Below, one piece after another: positions 35,456 to 44,252 of a stretch of 64,000 bases of DNA. The position numbers were made by a program, and so were the translations under genes. The DNA comes from Romanomermis culicivorax (Eukaryota > Nematoda > Enoplea > Mermithida > Mermithidae). The stretch lies in NCBI GenBank assembly GCA_963922205.1, contig CAWUHX010000013.1, positions 1,054,001 to 1,118,000 of the forward strand, given 5' to 3'. Positions within the stretch are counted from its first letter, which is position 1. The number at the start of each line of letters is the position of its first letter. Below the pieces are notes generated by a model. It saw nothing but the letters and a program-made list of their open reading frames with translations, was not told where the DNA came from and ran no database searches.

Positions 35456-36128
35456 AACTTGTTCATCGGGTTTGCCTGCTTGGGCGATTCGATTGTACGT
35501 TCTACGTCTAGCGCGAACGCGTCGGCAACGATTCCTTTCAATTTTTTATTTTTGGGGCACAGACCGATCATACGGGCTCTTTCCCACTTTTCGGGTGAGC
35601 GTTCGATATTTTCTAGTATTATCTGAATGTCGACCAGAATACTAGGCGCAAGCATGTTAGAGTGCGTTTTTCGAGCATCGGATGAATAATAGTCGCGTCG
35701 GTGCATGTCTTTTAGACATTTCCAATCATCGGCTTGATTGAAACCGATTACGATCGTTTTAGGGGCCGATACGAATTCGTAGAAGGCCGTCCAATCTTCG
35801 GGTGTTGCCGCTAAGGCGTCGAACATTATAGTGTATCCAGTTGGGAAACCCAACTGGATGAACTGAGCGACGTGTGTCGCGTTCTGGTTCACTATATGCA
35901 TCTTTGTCTTTTTATGTATATATAGTTGATTAGTTGAGATTTTTTCGACATTGAAGCCAACTAGCATGTGGCCGCGGAAGTTTGGTTTTGCGTATGCCGA
36001 TAAGGCGCCTTTCAATTCTCCCCTCTCAACGTATTGCGGATCCCGCAGGACGTTGAGTGGTCTGGCATATACCGTCTCGAACCATCGTTCGAATTCCGTG
36101 ATTCGAATCATACGTTTGATATTGTATT
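35452..36128 (-). CDS. Element 1 RNase D/EXD-like exonuclease, N-terminal half (exon 2)
   Basis: The ORF from the ATG at 36111 (219 codons) continues upstream in frame to a splice acceptor (ATTTTTTAG, exon start 36128). Numbering from that [14 protein letters not shown] gives motif I with Asn54 and Glu56 (the usual D-x-E is N-x-E). [19 protein letters not shown] (80-100) matches the strand that follows motif I in RNase [13 protein letters not shown] gives motif II with Asp129. Motif III lies in the next frame (34454-35455). The same order occurs in the intact Element 2 protein. The first catalytic Asp is therefore lost, so the enzyme is probably inactive even if the frame change were bypassed. 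It would remove nucleotides from 3' ends of DNA or RNA if functional; the substrate is unknown. Confidence 0.72.
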
Positions 36129-36303
36129 CTAAAAAATATCATAACATTTCAATTAATTTCTGTGAGATTTAGTTTCGCATGGAAATGTCACTCTTTCGAA
36201 TCGTGGCGTGCAAATCTTCTAGTGAAGTTACCGCGACTCAAATTTTATATCAACGGATCGATATTTTTATTCTTCCCAGGGGAAGTGGCAGTGCAGAACT
36301 TAC
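36129..36303 (-). other. Putative 175-bp intron in the Element 1 accessory gene
   Basis: Donor GTAAGT (36303-36298) and acceptor TTTTTTAG (ending 36129) join two frames in phase: exon 1 leaves one base and exon 2 supplies two to complete a codon, continuing without stop into the ATG at 36111. Sense-strand introns in retrotransposons are normally lost on retrotransposition of spliced RNA, so this implies that the unspliced genomic RNA is what is copied, as with env-type subgenomic splicing. Confidence 0.6.
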
Positions 36304-36466
36304 CATCGGCAAAGAAAAACCTGTCGTCTTGACGGTATTGCTTTTTCTGATACGCCACGTATCGGTCCTGGTCGTTAAAATATTTTTTAAATATGGGCGG
36401 CGGATTTATCAGCGATGTGGATATTGCCGATTCTTGCGACGTTGTCGCCTCTGATTCGCTCGCCAT
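36304..36466 (-). CDS. Element 1 accessory gene, exon 1
   Basis: The ATG at 36466 opens a frame of 54 codons plus one base ending at a consensus donor. The N-terminus is acidic and Ser/Thr-rich (MASESEATTSQES), then PPPIFKKYF and an aromatic/basic stretch ending FFFADG. No signal peptide or membrane segment is present, which argues against an envelope protein despite the env-like position. The start is about 490 bp downstream of the pol stop. If unspliced, the frame ends 19 codons later. Confidence 0.6.
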
Positions 36467-36957
36467 CGATTTTCTTTATCAAATTTGTATTTGAGCAATT
36501 CAAATTGACTCGACCGTTCTCTATCGTTTCAAATTTTCGAAATGAGAAATATAAACCATAGAATCTTGCTAAAAGATGAAGGTGTAAAGTGGAAAGTTGT
36601 TAAACCACAAATTTAAATTTTCATGCACATGGCGAAAAATGTAAAGTTCAGATTGGGTGGGACCAGAGGAAGATTTTCCTACAGCGCGCGCTTTCTACTC
36701 AATTTTCTTTTTCTGCGCAACTACTTATGGAAGGTCAATTTATTCGAAATGGACGTGAATATATACAAAATTACACGATAATATCACACACATTCCTTTC
36801 ACTCATTCCACATAGAATCTGTATGAGCACGTTTAGCACGTTTTTTGATAACGAAAACTTTATACTCGTCGCTTTGCTTACAATTATAAAATAGTTAGAA
36901 TTTATTTAACAAAATTAAAAGTTAGTGTTAGTTGAAATATATCAAAATTTTCAATTT
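36467..36957. other. Gap between pol and accessory gene
   Basis: No ORF. AT-rich; it would hold the promoter or splice acceptor used to express the accessory gene, but no specific signal can be defended. Confidence 0.4.
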
Positions 36958-39900
36958 TTAATTTTTGTGAAGTTTCGGAGGACAGCTGTCTTCCGTTTCT
37001 AGAATTGCCGATGCTGTCTGAGGCATGTATGGCTTTACGCAAGAAAGTGAAACTTTCTGAGATTGTCCGGGACAATCTAAACTATCGATCGTTATGACGT
37101 TTTTCGAAATTTCGGAATTTTCGACCACTACGAAGGGTCTGATATAGTCTTTGTCGATTTTAGTCGCTTTTTTGTTGTTAATCAACAGTATGAGATCGTT
37201 TAGATCGTATTTCTGCTCTTTCGCTTTTTTATCGAAGTATCGTTTATGCGATTCGGACGCGTTTTTTAAGTTTTCGGAAACTTCGTTATATAACGTTAGT
37301 TGCGCTTGCGTGAAGATGTACTGATACGCATCGTAGTTTAGCGGTAATGTTAGACTTTTAGTGCAGTCGAAATCTATAGTGATTCTAGGTTCATACTCTC
37401 GCAAAAGTCGAAACGGAGAAAAGTGAGTAGCTGTGTGAGGAATAGCATTATAGGCGAATGTCGCGAAAGATAGATACCGTTCCCAATTATCGGGATCTTC
37501 AGCGGTGAATTTTTTGTGTTGCGAAATCAACGTTTGATTGAATCTTCCTACCATTCCGTTACATTGTGGATGATACGCAGTGGTATTGATTTTCCATTTA
37601 GTGAAGTAGTCTTGAAATACCATGACGTATGATCTTTTCTCACCCAAAGGGGATATGTTTACTATGTTGGTCGCGACGATTTCAAATGGATATTTCGGTT
37701 GAATCGGCATCAACGGAGGAGGTTTCGGCAATTGAGAAGTTGTTTGTTGACAAATTTTGCATGTTTTGATCCACTTTATTATTGATTCTTCCATTTTCGG
37801 CCACCAGAAATGCTGACGAATCATTGCTGTAGTGCGTCTATGACCTTGATGGCTCAAAATCTTTGCGCCGTGGAATTGATACAGAACACTTTCAATCAAA
37901 GTAGTTGGAACTACTATCGCGGAAGCTGTATTAGCTTGTTTTGACGTTCGGTAAACAATTTCGTTTTCGGTATGAAAAGCAGATGAAATCGTAGAGATTT
38001 GCTTCTGTTCTAAGACTTTTATCAACTTCGGGATGTACAGATCTTTTCTTTGAGCTTCTCTGATTTCTTCTGGCGATTCTATGGTTATTAGCCGTTTCTC
38101 AGGCTGTTGGAAGTCTTCTTTGAATTTCGGCACTTTATTTCTTTCTTCTTTTTGTGTCATTGACCTTGTTATGGCTGCAGCGACAGTCTTTTTACCTTCG
38201 CGAAATGTCGGTCTGAATATTTCATTTGTTACTTCTTCGCTAGTCTTTGACTTCACTTTAGCGGGAGGCTCATTTCGTGATAGAAAATCAGCACAAGCAT
38301 TTTCTTTGCCTTTCACATATTCTACTCGATAGTCGTAATCTTGAAGTTTTATTGCAAAGTTTTGAAGTCGTGAGTTTCGATGTTTTTCTTCTTTGATCCA
38401 TTGCAAGGGTTTGTGATCAGTTCTGACCATTACTTTTTGACCATAGACATAGTGTCTGTACCAACGAAAAGCTTCTACAATTGCAAGACATTCGCGCTCA
38501 GTTGTACTGTAGCGGGTTTCTATGTCAGAAAGAACTCTACTGTTGTACGCGATGACCCATTGATCATTTAAATTTTCTTGATACAAAATCGCTCTGATAG
38601 CAGTTGTGCTAGCATCAGTTTGTATGATGAATTTCGATTTCTCGTCGTTATAAACAGGATATCGCAAAAAAGGAGTCGAGGTTAGAGATGTTTTAATCTC
38701 GTTAAAAGCTGTACGATGTTCTTCGCTTATTTCATATTTCACATTTTTTCTTAGTAGTTGATAAAGCGGTTGCGAAAGAGTGGCAAGATTTGGTATGAAT
38801 CGTCTACACCATTGGACTAGGCCCAAAAAACTTTGAAGATCTTTAACCGTTTTTGGCATTTCATAGTTTACGATCGCAGAGACCTTTTCGGGATCGGGCG
38901 AGATTCCATTTTCGCTTAGCAAGTGACCAAGAAATTTTACTTGTTTCGGTACAATATCACATTTATCAGGTCTTAGCGTTAGATTCGCGTGACGGAGAGC
39001 ATCAAAGATCAGTTGGATATGTGCTAGATGATCGTTATACATTTGCGAAAAGACTATGATATCGTCGATATAGACCAAACAGATTTTCCAGATGTATGGA
39101 TGCAGGATCCGTTTCATTAGTCTTTGAAATTCAGCGGTAGCATTTTTCAAACCAAAAGGTAGAACTTTGAATCGAAATAAGCCTTCTTGACTGAGGAAAG
39201 TAGTTTTATCGTGTGAAGCGATGTCTAAAGGGATTTGCCAGTACCCTGCTTTCAAGTCTAGAGTTGAGAAAAATCGTGCATTGCCTAAAGCATCTGGATA
39301 GTCATCGATTCGCAGAATCGGAAATTTATCACTAGGAGTAACTTCATTTATACCTCTATAATCGACTACGGGTCGCCAACTTCCATCTTTTTTGGTTACC
39401 AGAAACATAGGTGCAGCCCACGGTGATCGCAAAAGTTTGATGAGACCTTTTTCTAGCATTTCTTGAATTTTCTGACGAACCATTGGTCTTTGTTCAATCG
39501 GCGCACGATAGTAGTGTTTTGCCACTGGTTTTGCATCACCGGTGTCTATAGAGACCGTTAACTTGTGAGTGAGAGTAGGCTGATCTCCAGGGAGACTGAA
39601 AACATCGCGATATTGCTTGAAGACTTCGATAGCGATTTTTCTATCTTCATCATCGATATTCGACTTTTCGGTCATTTTTTCGAGAGCGTGTTGAAGTTTT
39701 TCTTCTTTTGACATAGTTGACTGATCTTTAACCAATGTTGCTGGTTCATAGTCTTCTTCATGATCGCTTAGCGACGTGACGGTCATTTTCGATTCTTCGA
39801 GCTTGAATTTAACCTCAGCGATGAGCTGGTTAGGTTGCAGATGGATACCGTTCGCACTATTATTGACGAATAATAGTGGACATTTGCCTTCCGTTATATT

Positions 39901-40158
39901 GATTATGGCTAGTTCGATCGGATATTCACAGTTTTCTTTTCCGAAGTTCACGGGTTGAACTATAACCCTTTTGAAGCTTTCGTTTGTGAAAGGGAAGATT
40001 TTCCTGTTAACCCACGTTTGACAATTCGGTTCTACGTAGCATGACGAGATATTCAAAATCGGTAGTGATCTGTCGATTTTTACGATTTGTGTTTGACTTT
40101 GTCCCGTGGAAGTATTTGAAAATACTTCATCATAGGGCGCTTTTTCTATCAGTTTCAA
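36958..40158 (-). CDS. pol: Element 1 pol: RT, RNase H and defective integrase
   Basis: A long open frame of 1066 codons from a TTG; the frame is actually open further upstream to the insertion at 40255-40362. Domains in order: a Ty3-type linker (1-190); RT (about 210-400) with Asp301 in FSTLDLKAGYWQIPL and YIDD at 363-366; RNase H (about 505-630) with Asp515 in IIQTDAS, Glu556, Asp581 in RTDHKPLQW and Asp624; an integrase zinc region with His763/770/773 and Cys800/803; and an integrase core. The core is abnormal: Asn831 stands where the first Asp should be, the segment between DYFTKW and TTAYHPQ (normally about 60 residues with the second Asp) is missing, and Gly871 replaces the Glu in the VERFN-type motif. 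RT and RNase H look intact; integrase cannot be active. Confidence 0.93.
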   Translation of the reverse strand: MKLIEKAPYDEVFSNTSTGQSQTQIVKIDRSLPILNISSCYVEPNCQTWVNRKIFPFTNESFKRVIVQPVNFGKENCEYPIELAIINITEGKCPLLFVNNSANGIHLQPNQLIAEVKFKLEESKMTVTSLSDHEEDYEPATLVKDQSTMSKEEKLQHALEKMTEKSNIDDEDRKIAIEVFKQYRDVFSLPGDQPTLTHKLTVSIDTGDAKPVAKHYYRAPIEQRPMVRQKIQEMLEKGLIKLLRSPWAAPMFLVTKKDGSWRPVVDYRGINEVTPSDKFPILRIDDYPDALGNARFFSTLDLKAGYWQIPLDIASHDKTTFLSQEGLFRFKVLPFGLKNATAEFQRLMKRILHPYIWKICLVYIDDIIVFSQMYNDHLAHIQLIFDALRHANLTLRPDKCDIVPKQVKFLGHLLSENGISPDPEKVSAIVNYEMPKTVKDLQSFLGLVQWCRRFIPNLATLSQPLYQLLRKNVKYEISEEHRTAFNEIKTSLTSTPFLRYPVYNDEKSKFIIQTDASTTAIRAILYQENLNDQWVIAYNSRVLSDIETRYSTTERECLAIVEAFRWYRHYVYGQKVMVRTDHKPLQWIKEEKHRNSRLQNFAIKLQDYDYRVEYVKGKENACADFLSRNEPPAKVKSKTSEEVTNEIFRPTFREGKKTVAAAITRSMTQKEERNKVPKFKEDFQQPEKRLITIESPEEIREAQRKDLYIPKLIKVLEQKQISTISSAFHTENEIVYRTSKQANTASAIVVPTTLIESVLYQFHGAKILSHQGHRRTTAMIRQHFWWPKMEESIIKWIKTCKICQQTTSQLPKPPPLMPIQPKYPFEIVATNIVNISPLGEKRSYVMVFQDYFTKWKINTTAYHPQCNGMVGRFNQTLISQHKKFTAEDPDNWERYLSFATFAYNAIPHTATHFSPFRLLREYEPRITIDFDCTKSLTLPLNYDAYQYIFTQAQLTLYNEVSENLKNASESHKRYFDKKAKEQKYDLNDLILLINNKKATKIDKDYIRPFVVVENSEISKNVITIDSLDCPGQSQKVSLSCVKPYMPQTASAILETEDSCPPKLHKN

Positions 40159-40254
40159 AACTAGGTTTAGTTCTTGTTGAACATCTCCGATTCTGATGAA
40201 ATTTTTGCGAAAATTTATTATAGCTCGAACGCTTGGATGTACTAGGAAATTGGT

Positions 40255-40362
40255 CTCCTGAATGTACTAGGAAATTGGTCCAATTGCATTGCTCTCCTGT
40301 AGTAGGTAGAATCCAGCATCGTACTAGATGCGTTGGTCTCCTGGATGTACTAGGAAATTGGT
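40255..40362 (-). repeat. 108-bp tandem insertion in the protease-RT linker
   Basis: An 83-bp unit (starts at 40255 and 40338) is present about 2.25 times. The extra 108 bp is a multiple of three, so gag-pol stays in frame across it, but the shifted unit introduces two in-frame stops (the first ends the protease ORF at 40324). Confidence 0.85.
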
Positions 40363-41088
40363 CCAATTGCATTGCTCTCCTGTAGTAGGTAGAATCCAGC
40401 ATCGTACTAGATGCGTTCCGAAAGATGAACTGATTTTGAAGATTATCGGACCTCGGGCATCGAGGATAGCACCATCGGCTACTTTTATTTGCACAGATGT
40501 TTCTAAAGTATCATAGTCATCCCCCAAAGAGCGTTGAGCTAGACATGAGGAAATGACTGAACATTGAGCACCCGTATCGATCAACGCTTTCGTTTTAGTT
40601 TTTCCGATTTCGGCATCCATATGAAAAGCAAGAGTAGGAGCATATAAGCTCAGAAGTTTGATGTCTTCTTGCGAACATTCTTCGATTTGACACACGCTAG
40701 ATCGTGCGATCCATGGTTCAGTAGGTTTTTCGATTGTGAAATCAGTGATTCGGGGAGCGACGAAGAAGTTTGTAGCTTTAGACGTTTCTGTCAGTTCGAG
40801 CATATTAGCTGTACTGGTTGTCGGTTTCATCGGAACAAAAGGTTTAGGTGAGTTGGACACCGTTTTGGTTTCTGATGGCAAAACTTGTTGCGAAGATTTC
40901 GGAGAAGTTAGCTGAGTCTGTACAGACTGTGAGTTGTTCATCGGATAGTAGTAATGCTTTTCGATTATCTTTTCTTGTCGGGATTCGGAATCGCATAGAG
41001 AAATGTTTGCAACATCTCTCTGATAGTTTCGGTTATCACGATTGAAAAATCGGTTATTTCGGTCAAAATTTTGATTCTGATTGATCAT
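40324..41088 (-). CDS. pro: Element 1 retropepsin (protease) region
   Basis: The frame follows gag without shift. The N-terminal part is Asn/Gln/Arg-rich, then a Ser/Pro-rich stretch. ALIDTGAQCSVIS near residues 165-177 is the catalytic DTGA motif of a retroviral-type aspartic protease, followed by the ILDARGP strand. It processes the gag-pol polyprotein in this family. The ORF ends in the tandem insertion, so protease and RT are no longer joined. In the undamaged family they were evidently one polyprotein, since the frame resumes after the insertion. Confidence 0.85.
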   Translation of the reverse strand: MINQNQNFDRNNRFFNRDNRNYQRDVANISLCDSESRQEKIIEKHYYYPMNNSQSVQTQLTSPKSSQQVLPSETKTVSNSPKPFVPMKPTTSTANMLELTETSKATNFFVAPRITDFTIEKPTEPWIARSSVCQIEECSQEDIKLLSLYAPTLAFHMDAEIGKTKTKALIDTGAQCSVISSCLAQRSLGDDYDTLETSVQIKVADGAILDARGPIIFKISSSFGTHLVRCWILPTTGEQCNWTNFLVHPGDQRI

Positions 41089-41103
41089 GTAGTTACGCCT
41101 ATT

Positions 41104-42876
41104 TTATTGAAAATGAGGACGCCAATTATGGTTATTTTGCCATTGATGATTCGGTTGCTGTTGCCGAGGCTGAGAAGTCTGTGGTTTCAATTGATAGCAT
41201 TCGGAGCTGTCGTGTTTACACTGACCATGATAGGTGCAATATTTCACCGGTCGTTCACGTGATTGATTTCGTTGAAAGTTACGATTCTGAGAGAAATCCC
41301 GTATAGGAATGTTTTCTCTATTCCGGAAATTCGGACTTGTCCCGCGATCGAATCGCGATCTTCGATTTTCGAAATTATTAGCATTTTGCGAATTTTCTCG
41401 GATTCGGAACTTTTCTAGGACTCGTTTTATGCTTTCTTCCAATTCTTTTGTTTTCGTTAGAGTCGAATTTTCTTGAAACCTCATGCTATTTCGCTGTCTG
41501 GAGTCATCTCTGTTTCGGGATTGAGAGTTATCTCTGAAACGAGGTTTTGAATCATCTCTGAAGCGCGATTGAGCTGGTTGCTCTTCGGACGGATTTTCGA
41601 GTGTATTAACCAGTATAGGTTGTTCTACTCTCACAGTTGACTGTTTATTCGCTCGCTGAATTTTCTGAACTTTCGCGACGGCTATAGCTAAGTCAGTGAT
41701 CGTTTCTAGAGTACTCCCGTCAATCGAGACTCTGTAAATTTCTGGCATTTTCCAAAGAAAAGTTGTGATAACTTTTCTATGGTGATACTGAGTGCTTCTG
41801 TCATAGTACAATAGATGTACGTAGGTGCTGATTCGATCTAAGAATGCTGACGGATCTTCGGTTTCAAAAGGAGCGATAGACTGGAACTTGCATTGGAGCG
41901 TATCTTGGTCGCAATTCGGCGCATTCATACACATCAAAATCTGTTTCGCTTCATCGTAGGATTGGACATCTCTTATGGTGTTCAGGGCACCATCGCAAGT
42001 CAAGCAACGCAAAGTGTGAAGTTTCACATACTCAGAGGCATCGAGGCCGAACTCGTTTTCGAGCACGATGAAGAATTTCAAAACTTGCTGATTTCGGGTC
42101 GAATTATCTAGTTTTTGCGGTGCTATCTTTTTACAGATAGTTTTAATTCTCGTTTCGTCATCAGCGAAAGATCTATGCACCTGAGAAGGTGGGATAGATG
42201 GAAAATTTATCTGAGAGTTTAGCGCGTTTAGCGCGTTAGAGTGTTCAAACGTTTGCATCGGGATGATTAGATCATCATTGTCGTAGATTATACTTCGAAA
42301 ACTGAGTTGACTTTTTCGATCGCTAGTGACGTTTTTCGGTTTATTCAATTTCAGAGACTGAGCGTAAGAGCTTGTAGGTCTCACGATATTTTCGATTTCG
42401 GGAATGTTCGGTTTCAATAGCTCTTCTTTCTGAGCTCTCATCGCTTCGATTTCGGTTTTAAACTCATCAAGAAGTTTTCCTTGTTGAGTCGCAATAGTCA
42501 CGATTTCGCTTAATGGGTTAGTAGCGTCGCCACGAAAATTTATCATTTCGGCATTGCATTTTTGCATTACGTCGATATACGCGTCATTGTCGAAGATTTT
42601 TCGAGTTTCGGTCTCTTTCGGTTTTGGTTTTAGAAAGTTGAATTTTCGATTTTTGACGATTTTCGGAGATAGAGATCGTGAAGTTTTTAGCATTTTTAGT
42701 GGAGCCGACGTTTCTGGTAGATCGAAATTACGCTTATCTGCTTCGTAGAGAAGCGGTAGATTCGTGTTTTCGCAGTCGAAATTTTCGATTTCAAGATTAT
42801 TGGGATTCGCTAGTTTCTTGTAGAAACCTTTTTCCTAACCGAGCGCTGTAGAGCGATGCGTGCGGTTTTCCTCCAT
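41104..42876 (-). pseudogene. gag: Element 1 gag with premature stops
   Basis: The likely ATG is at 42876 (MEENRTHRS, as in Element 3). A TAG at 42835-42837 stands where Element 3 has a Tyr codon; translation could restart at the ATG at 42693, giving 529 residues. The protein has a helical capsid-like middle (for example RSFADDETRIKTICKKIAPQ), a basic Arg/Asn/Ser-rich region, and one zinc finger near the C-terminus of the form C-x2-H-x4-H-x4-C (CTYHGQCKHDSSEC). It ends at a TAA (41104-41106) that is in the same frame as the protease, so gag and pol are separated only by a stop codon. Gag packages the RNA and forms the particle. Confidence 0.85.
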
Positions 42877-42935
42877 TTTTTCGGATTTTCGATTTTTCGC
42901 AAATTTCGGCGTTTCCTCAACCTTTAGACGAGCTG

Positions 42936-42950
42936 GTACGGTCACCAAAT
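42936..42950 (-). other. Element 1 primer-binding site region
   Basis: Two to four bases inside the 5' LTR the minus strand reads TTTGGTGACCGTACC. TGGTGACC is what the 3' end of tRNA-Trp would pair with, as in CsRn1-type elements; the following bases are not a clear match, so the primer is not certain. Confidence 0.5.
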
Positions 42951-42952
42951 TA

Positions 42953-43533
42953 TGTCGTGCGTGAAAAATAAAAGATTAGATGACGACGCAGATGAGAATT
43001 TAGCTGTGTAGCTTGATGATTTATCACACGTTTTAGAAGAGACGTACGGAACGTAGAAGAGCATGTAGAATGCAAGAAACGAAACACTCGGAGTGTTTTA
43101 CGGAATTATGCAATGATAATCGAACGCAGGAGATTGACGGGCTCGTAGAGAGCGCTGTGTCAATTATCCAGGGATCTTCGCTCAGGTTGTCAAAGGTTTT
43201 CGGATGCCGAAACTCAGGCTGTACAATCTTAACCGCTTAGGAGTTTCACTCGCTTACTCAAACTATTTTCCAAATAGTTTGACTTATCTTAGAACACTCT
43301 TTTCACACAATTTACTAATATACAAAATAGCCGCCTCACACTTCTCAGACAAATACAAAACACAACCGTCCGGCTACAGTACAATGGAATCTAATCAAAA
43401 ACATTTTCATAATTTCTTCACATCGTAGCCACGCCTCTCCGCTGGTCTCGTCACGATCTTTCTCTTTCAAACTTGCCGATCTTTCTTCGAAAACAACACG
43501 AGCTTTACAAATACGTCAATTTGCTCCACAACA
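42953..43533 (-). repeat. Element 1, 5' LTR
   Basis: Partner of 31414-31994 with identical length and ends, followed by the target duplication TTTG. Confidence 0.93.
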
Positions 43534-43537
43534 TTTG

Positions 43538-44023
43538 CAGTGGACGTTTATGCCTATAGTGGATCAATCAATCTGCATTGGAAGATGATAATATGTGATA
43601 TTATTTCATTTTTAAATATTGTGATACACATCGACAGCATTATAAAAGTATGCATTAATCAATATGATAAAAACAATAAAATGTTGTATTCTATTTGTAA
43701 TATATACAGGGAAGGTTTACACCGCTGACATTTACACTGATGTGGGGGCGTGTAGAGGCAAAGTTATAAATAGTCATTGTACTAGAAGAATGTAAGAATG
43801 TGTTATTCTGATATTTGTTGATTTCAGAATTCTGTTAGTTTTATTAATTATCCACTTAGTCTTTCTAATATGCTAAATGTGTTCAGGATTCACTGAAACT
43901 CTAATTCAGCCATTGCATGAAAAACTGGTGAATGTGAAAATTTCCATTTAAGAGTGAAAATATAGTGAAAATTTCCATTTGTATTATATAAATTGCTTGT
44001 ACTTTTGATGAGAAATTTTTCAG
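43538..44023. other. Gene-free gap
   Basis: AT-rich, no open frame of note. The end (GAAATTTTTCAG, 44023) is a good splice acceptor for the NADAR exon that follows. Confidence 0.4.
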
Positions 44024-44252
44024 AATGGAAATTGTTTTCCGGATACCCGTTCGTGTATTAAGTTCTCATGAGAAGAAATTAATTGTCGAATACAACCATG
44101 GAAAAAATGTTTTATATTGGGGCAAACCGTCGCCTCTTGGGCATTTTTACCAATCCAAAGTGGTACATAATGGTGTTTCTTATTCGTCCGTTGAACATGG
44201 ATACCAACTTTTACAAAGCTTTTTTCCATGATGACACCATCAGTTACAAGGG
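44024..44252 (+). pseudogene. NADAR (YbiA/DUF1768)-like exon, frame-broken
   Basis: Between an acceptor (TTTTTCAG) and a donor-like GTAAAG, the frame reads LYWGKPSPLGHFYQSK then SYSSVEHGYQ, which fits the start of a NADAR domain (a small fold acting on N-glycosidic bonds of riboflavin precursors and ADP-ribose derivatives): an aromatic-Gly strand, the SPLSNFYPS-type segment and the SVEhxxQ helix. The expected continuation (KAFFHDD) is present, but in another frame, so one indel lies near 44205-44215. No further exon was found. It is either a decayed copy of a host gene or a piece carried by a transposon. Confidence 0.5.

Larger units (their letters stand above)
31414..43533 (-). mobile_element. 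Element 1: 12.1-kb Ty3-type LTR retrotransposon with accessory exonuclease gene
   Basis: Direct LTRs of 581 bp each, a 4-bp target duplication TTTG (31410-31413, 43534-43537), primer-binding region beside the right LTR and polypurine tract beside the left. Minus-strand order is LTR, gag, protease, RT, RNase H, integrase, accessory gene, LTR, so the pol order is Ty3-type. Canonical Ty3-type elements are 5-8 kb; here about 4.6 kb between pol and the 3' LTR encodes extra proteins. The LTRs differ at roughly 15 positions by eye (about 2.5%), so it is fairly recent. Coding is damaged by nonsense codons, a 108-bp insertion, an integrase deletion and a frame change. Confidence 0.93.

Noticed and set aside
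34454..36466. Envelope protein in Element 1
   Set aside because: Position fits, but there is no signal peptide, fusion-peptide-like or membrane segment; the exonuclease motifs explain the region better.
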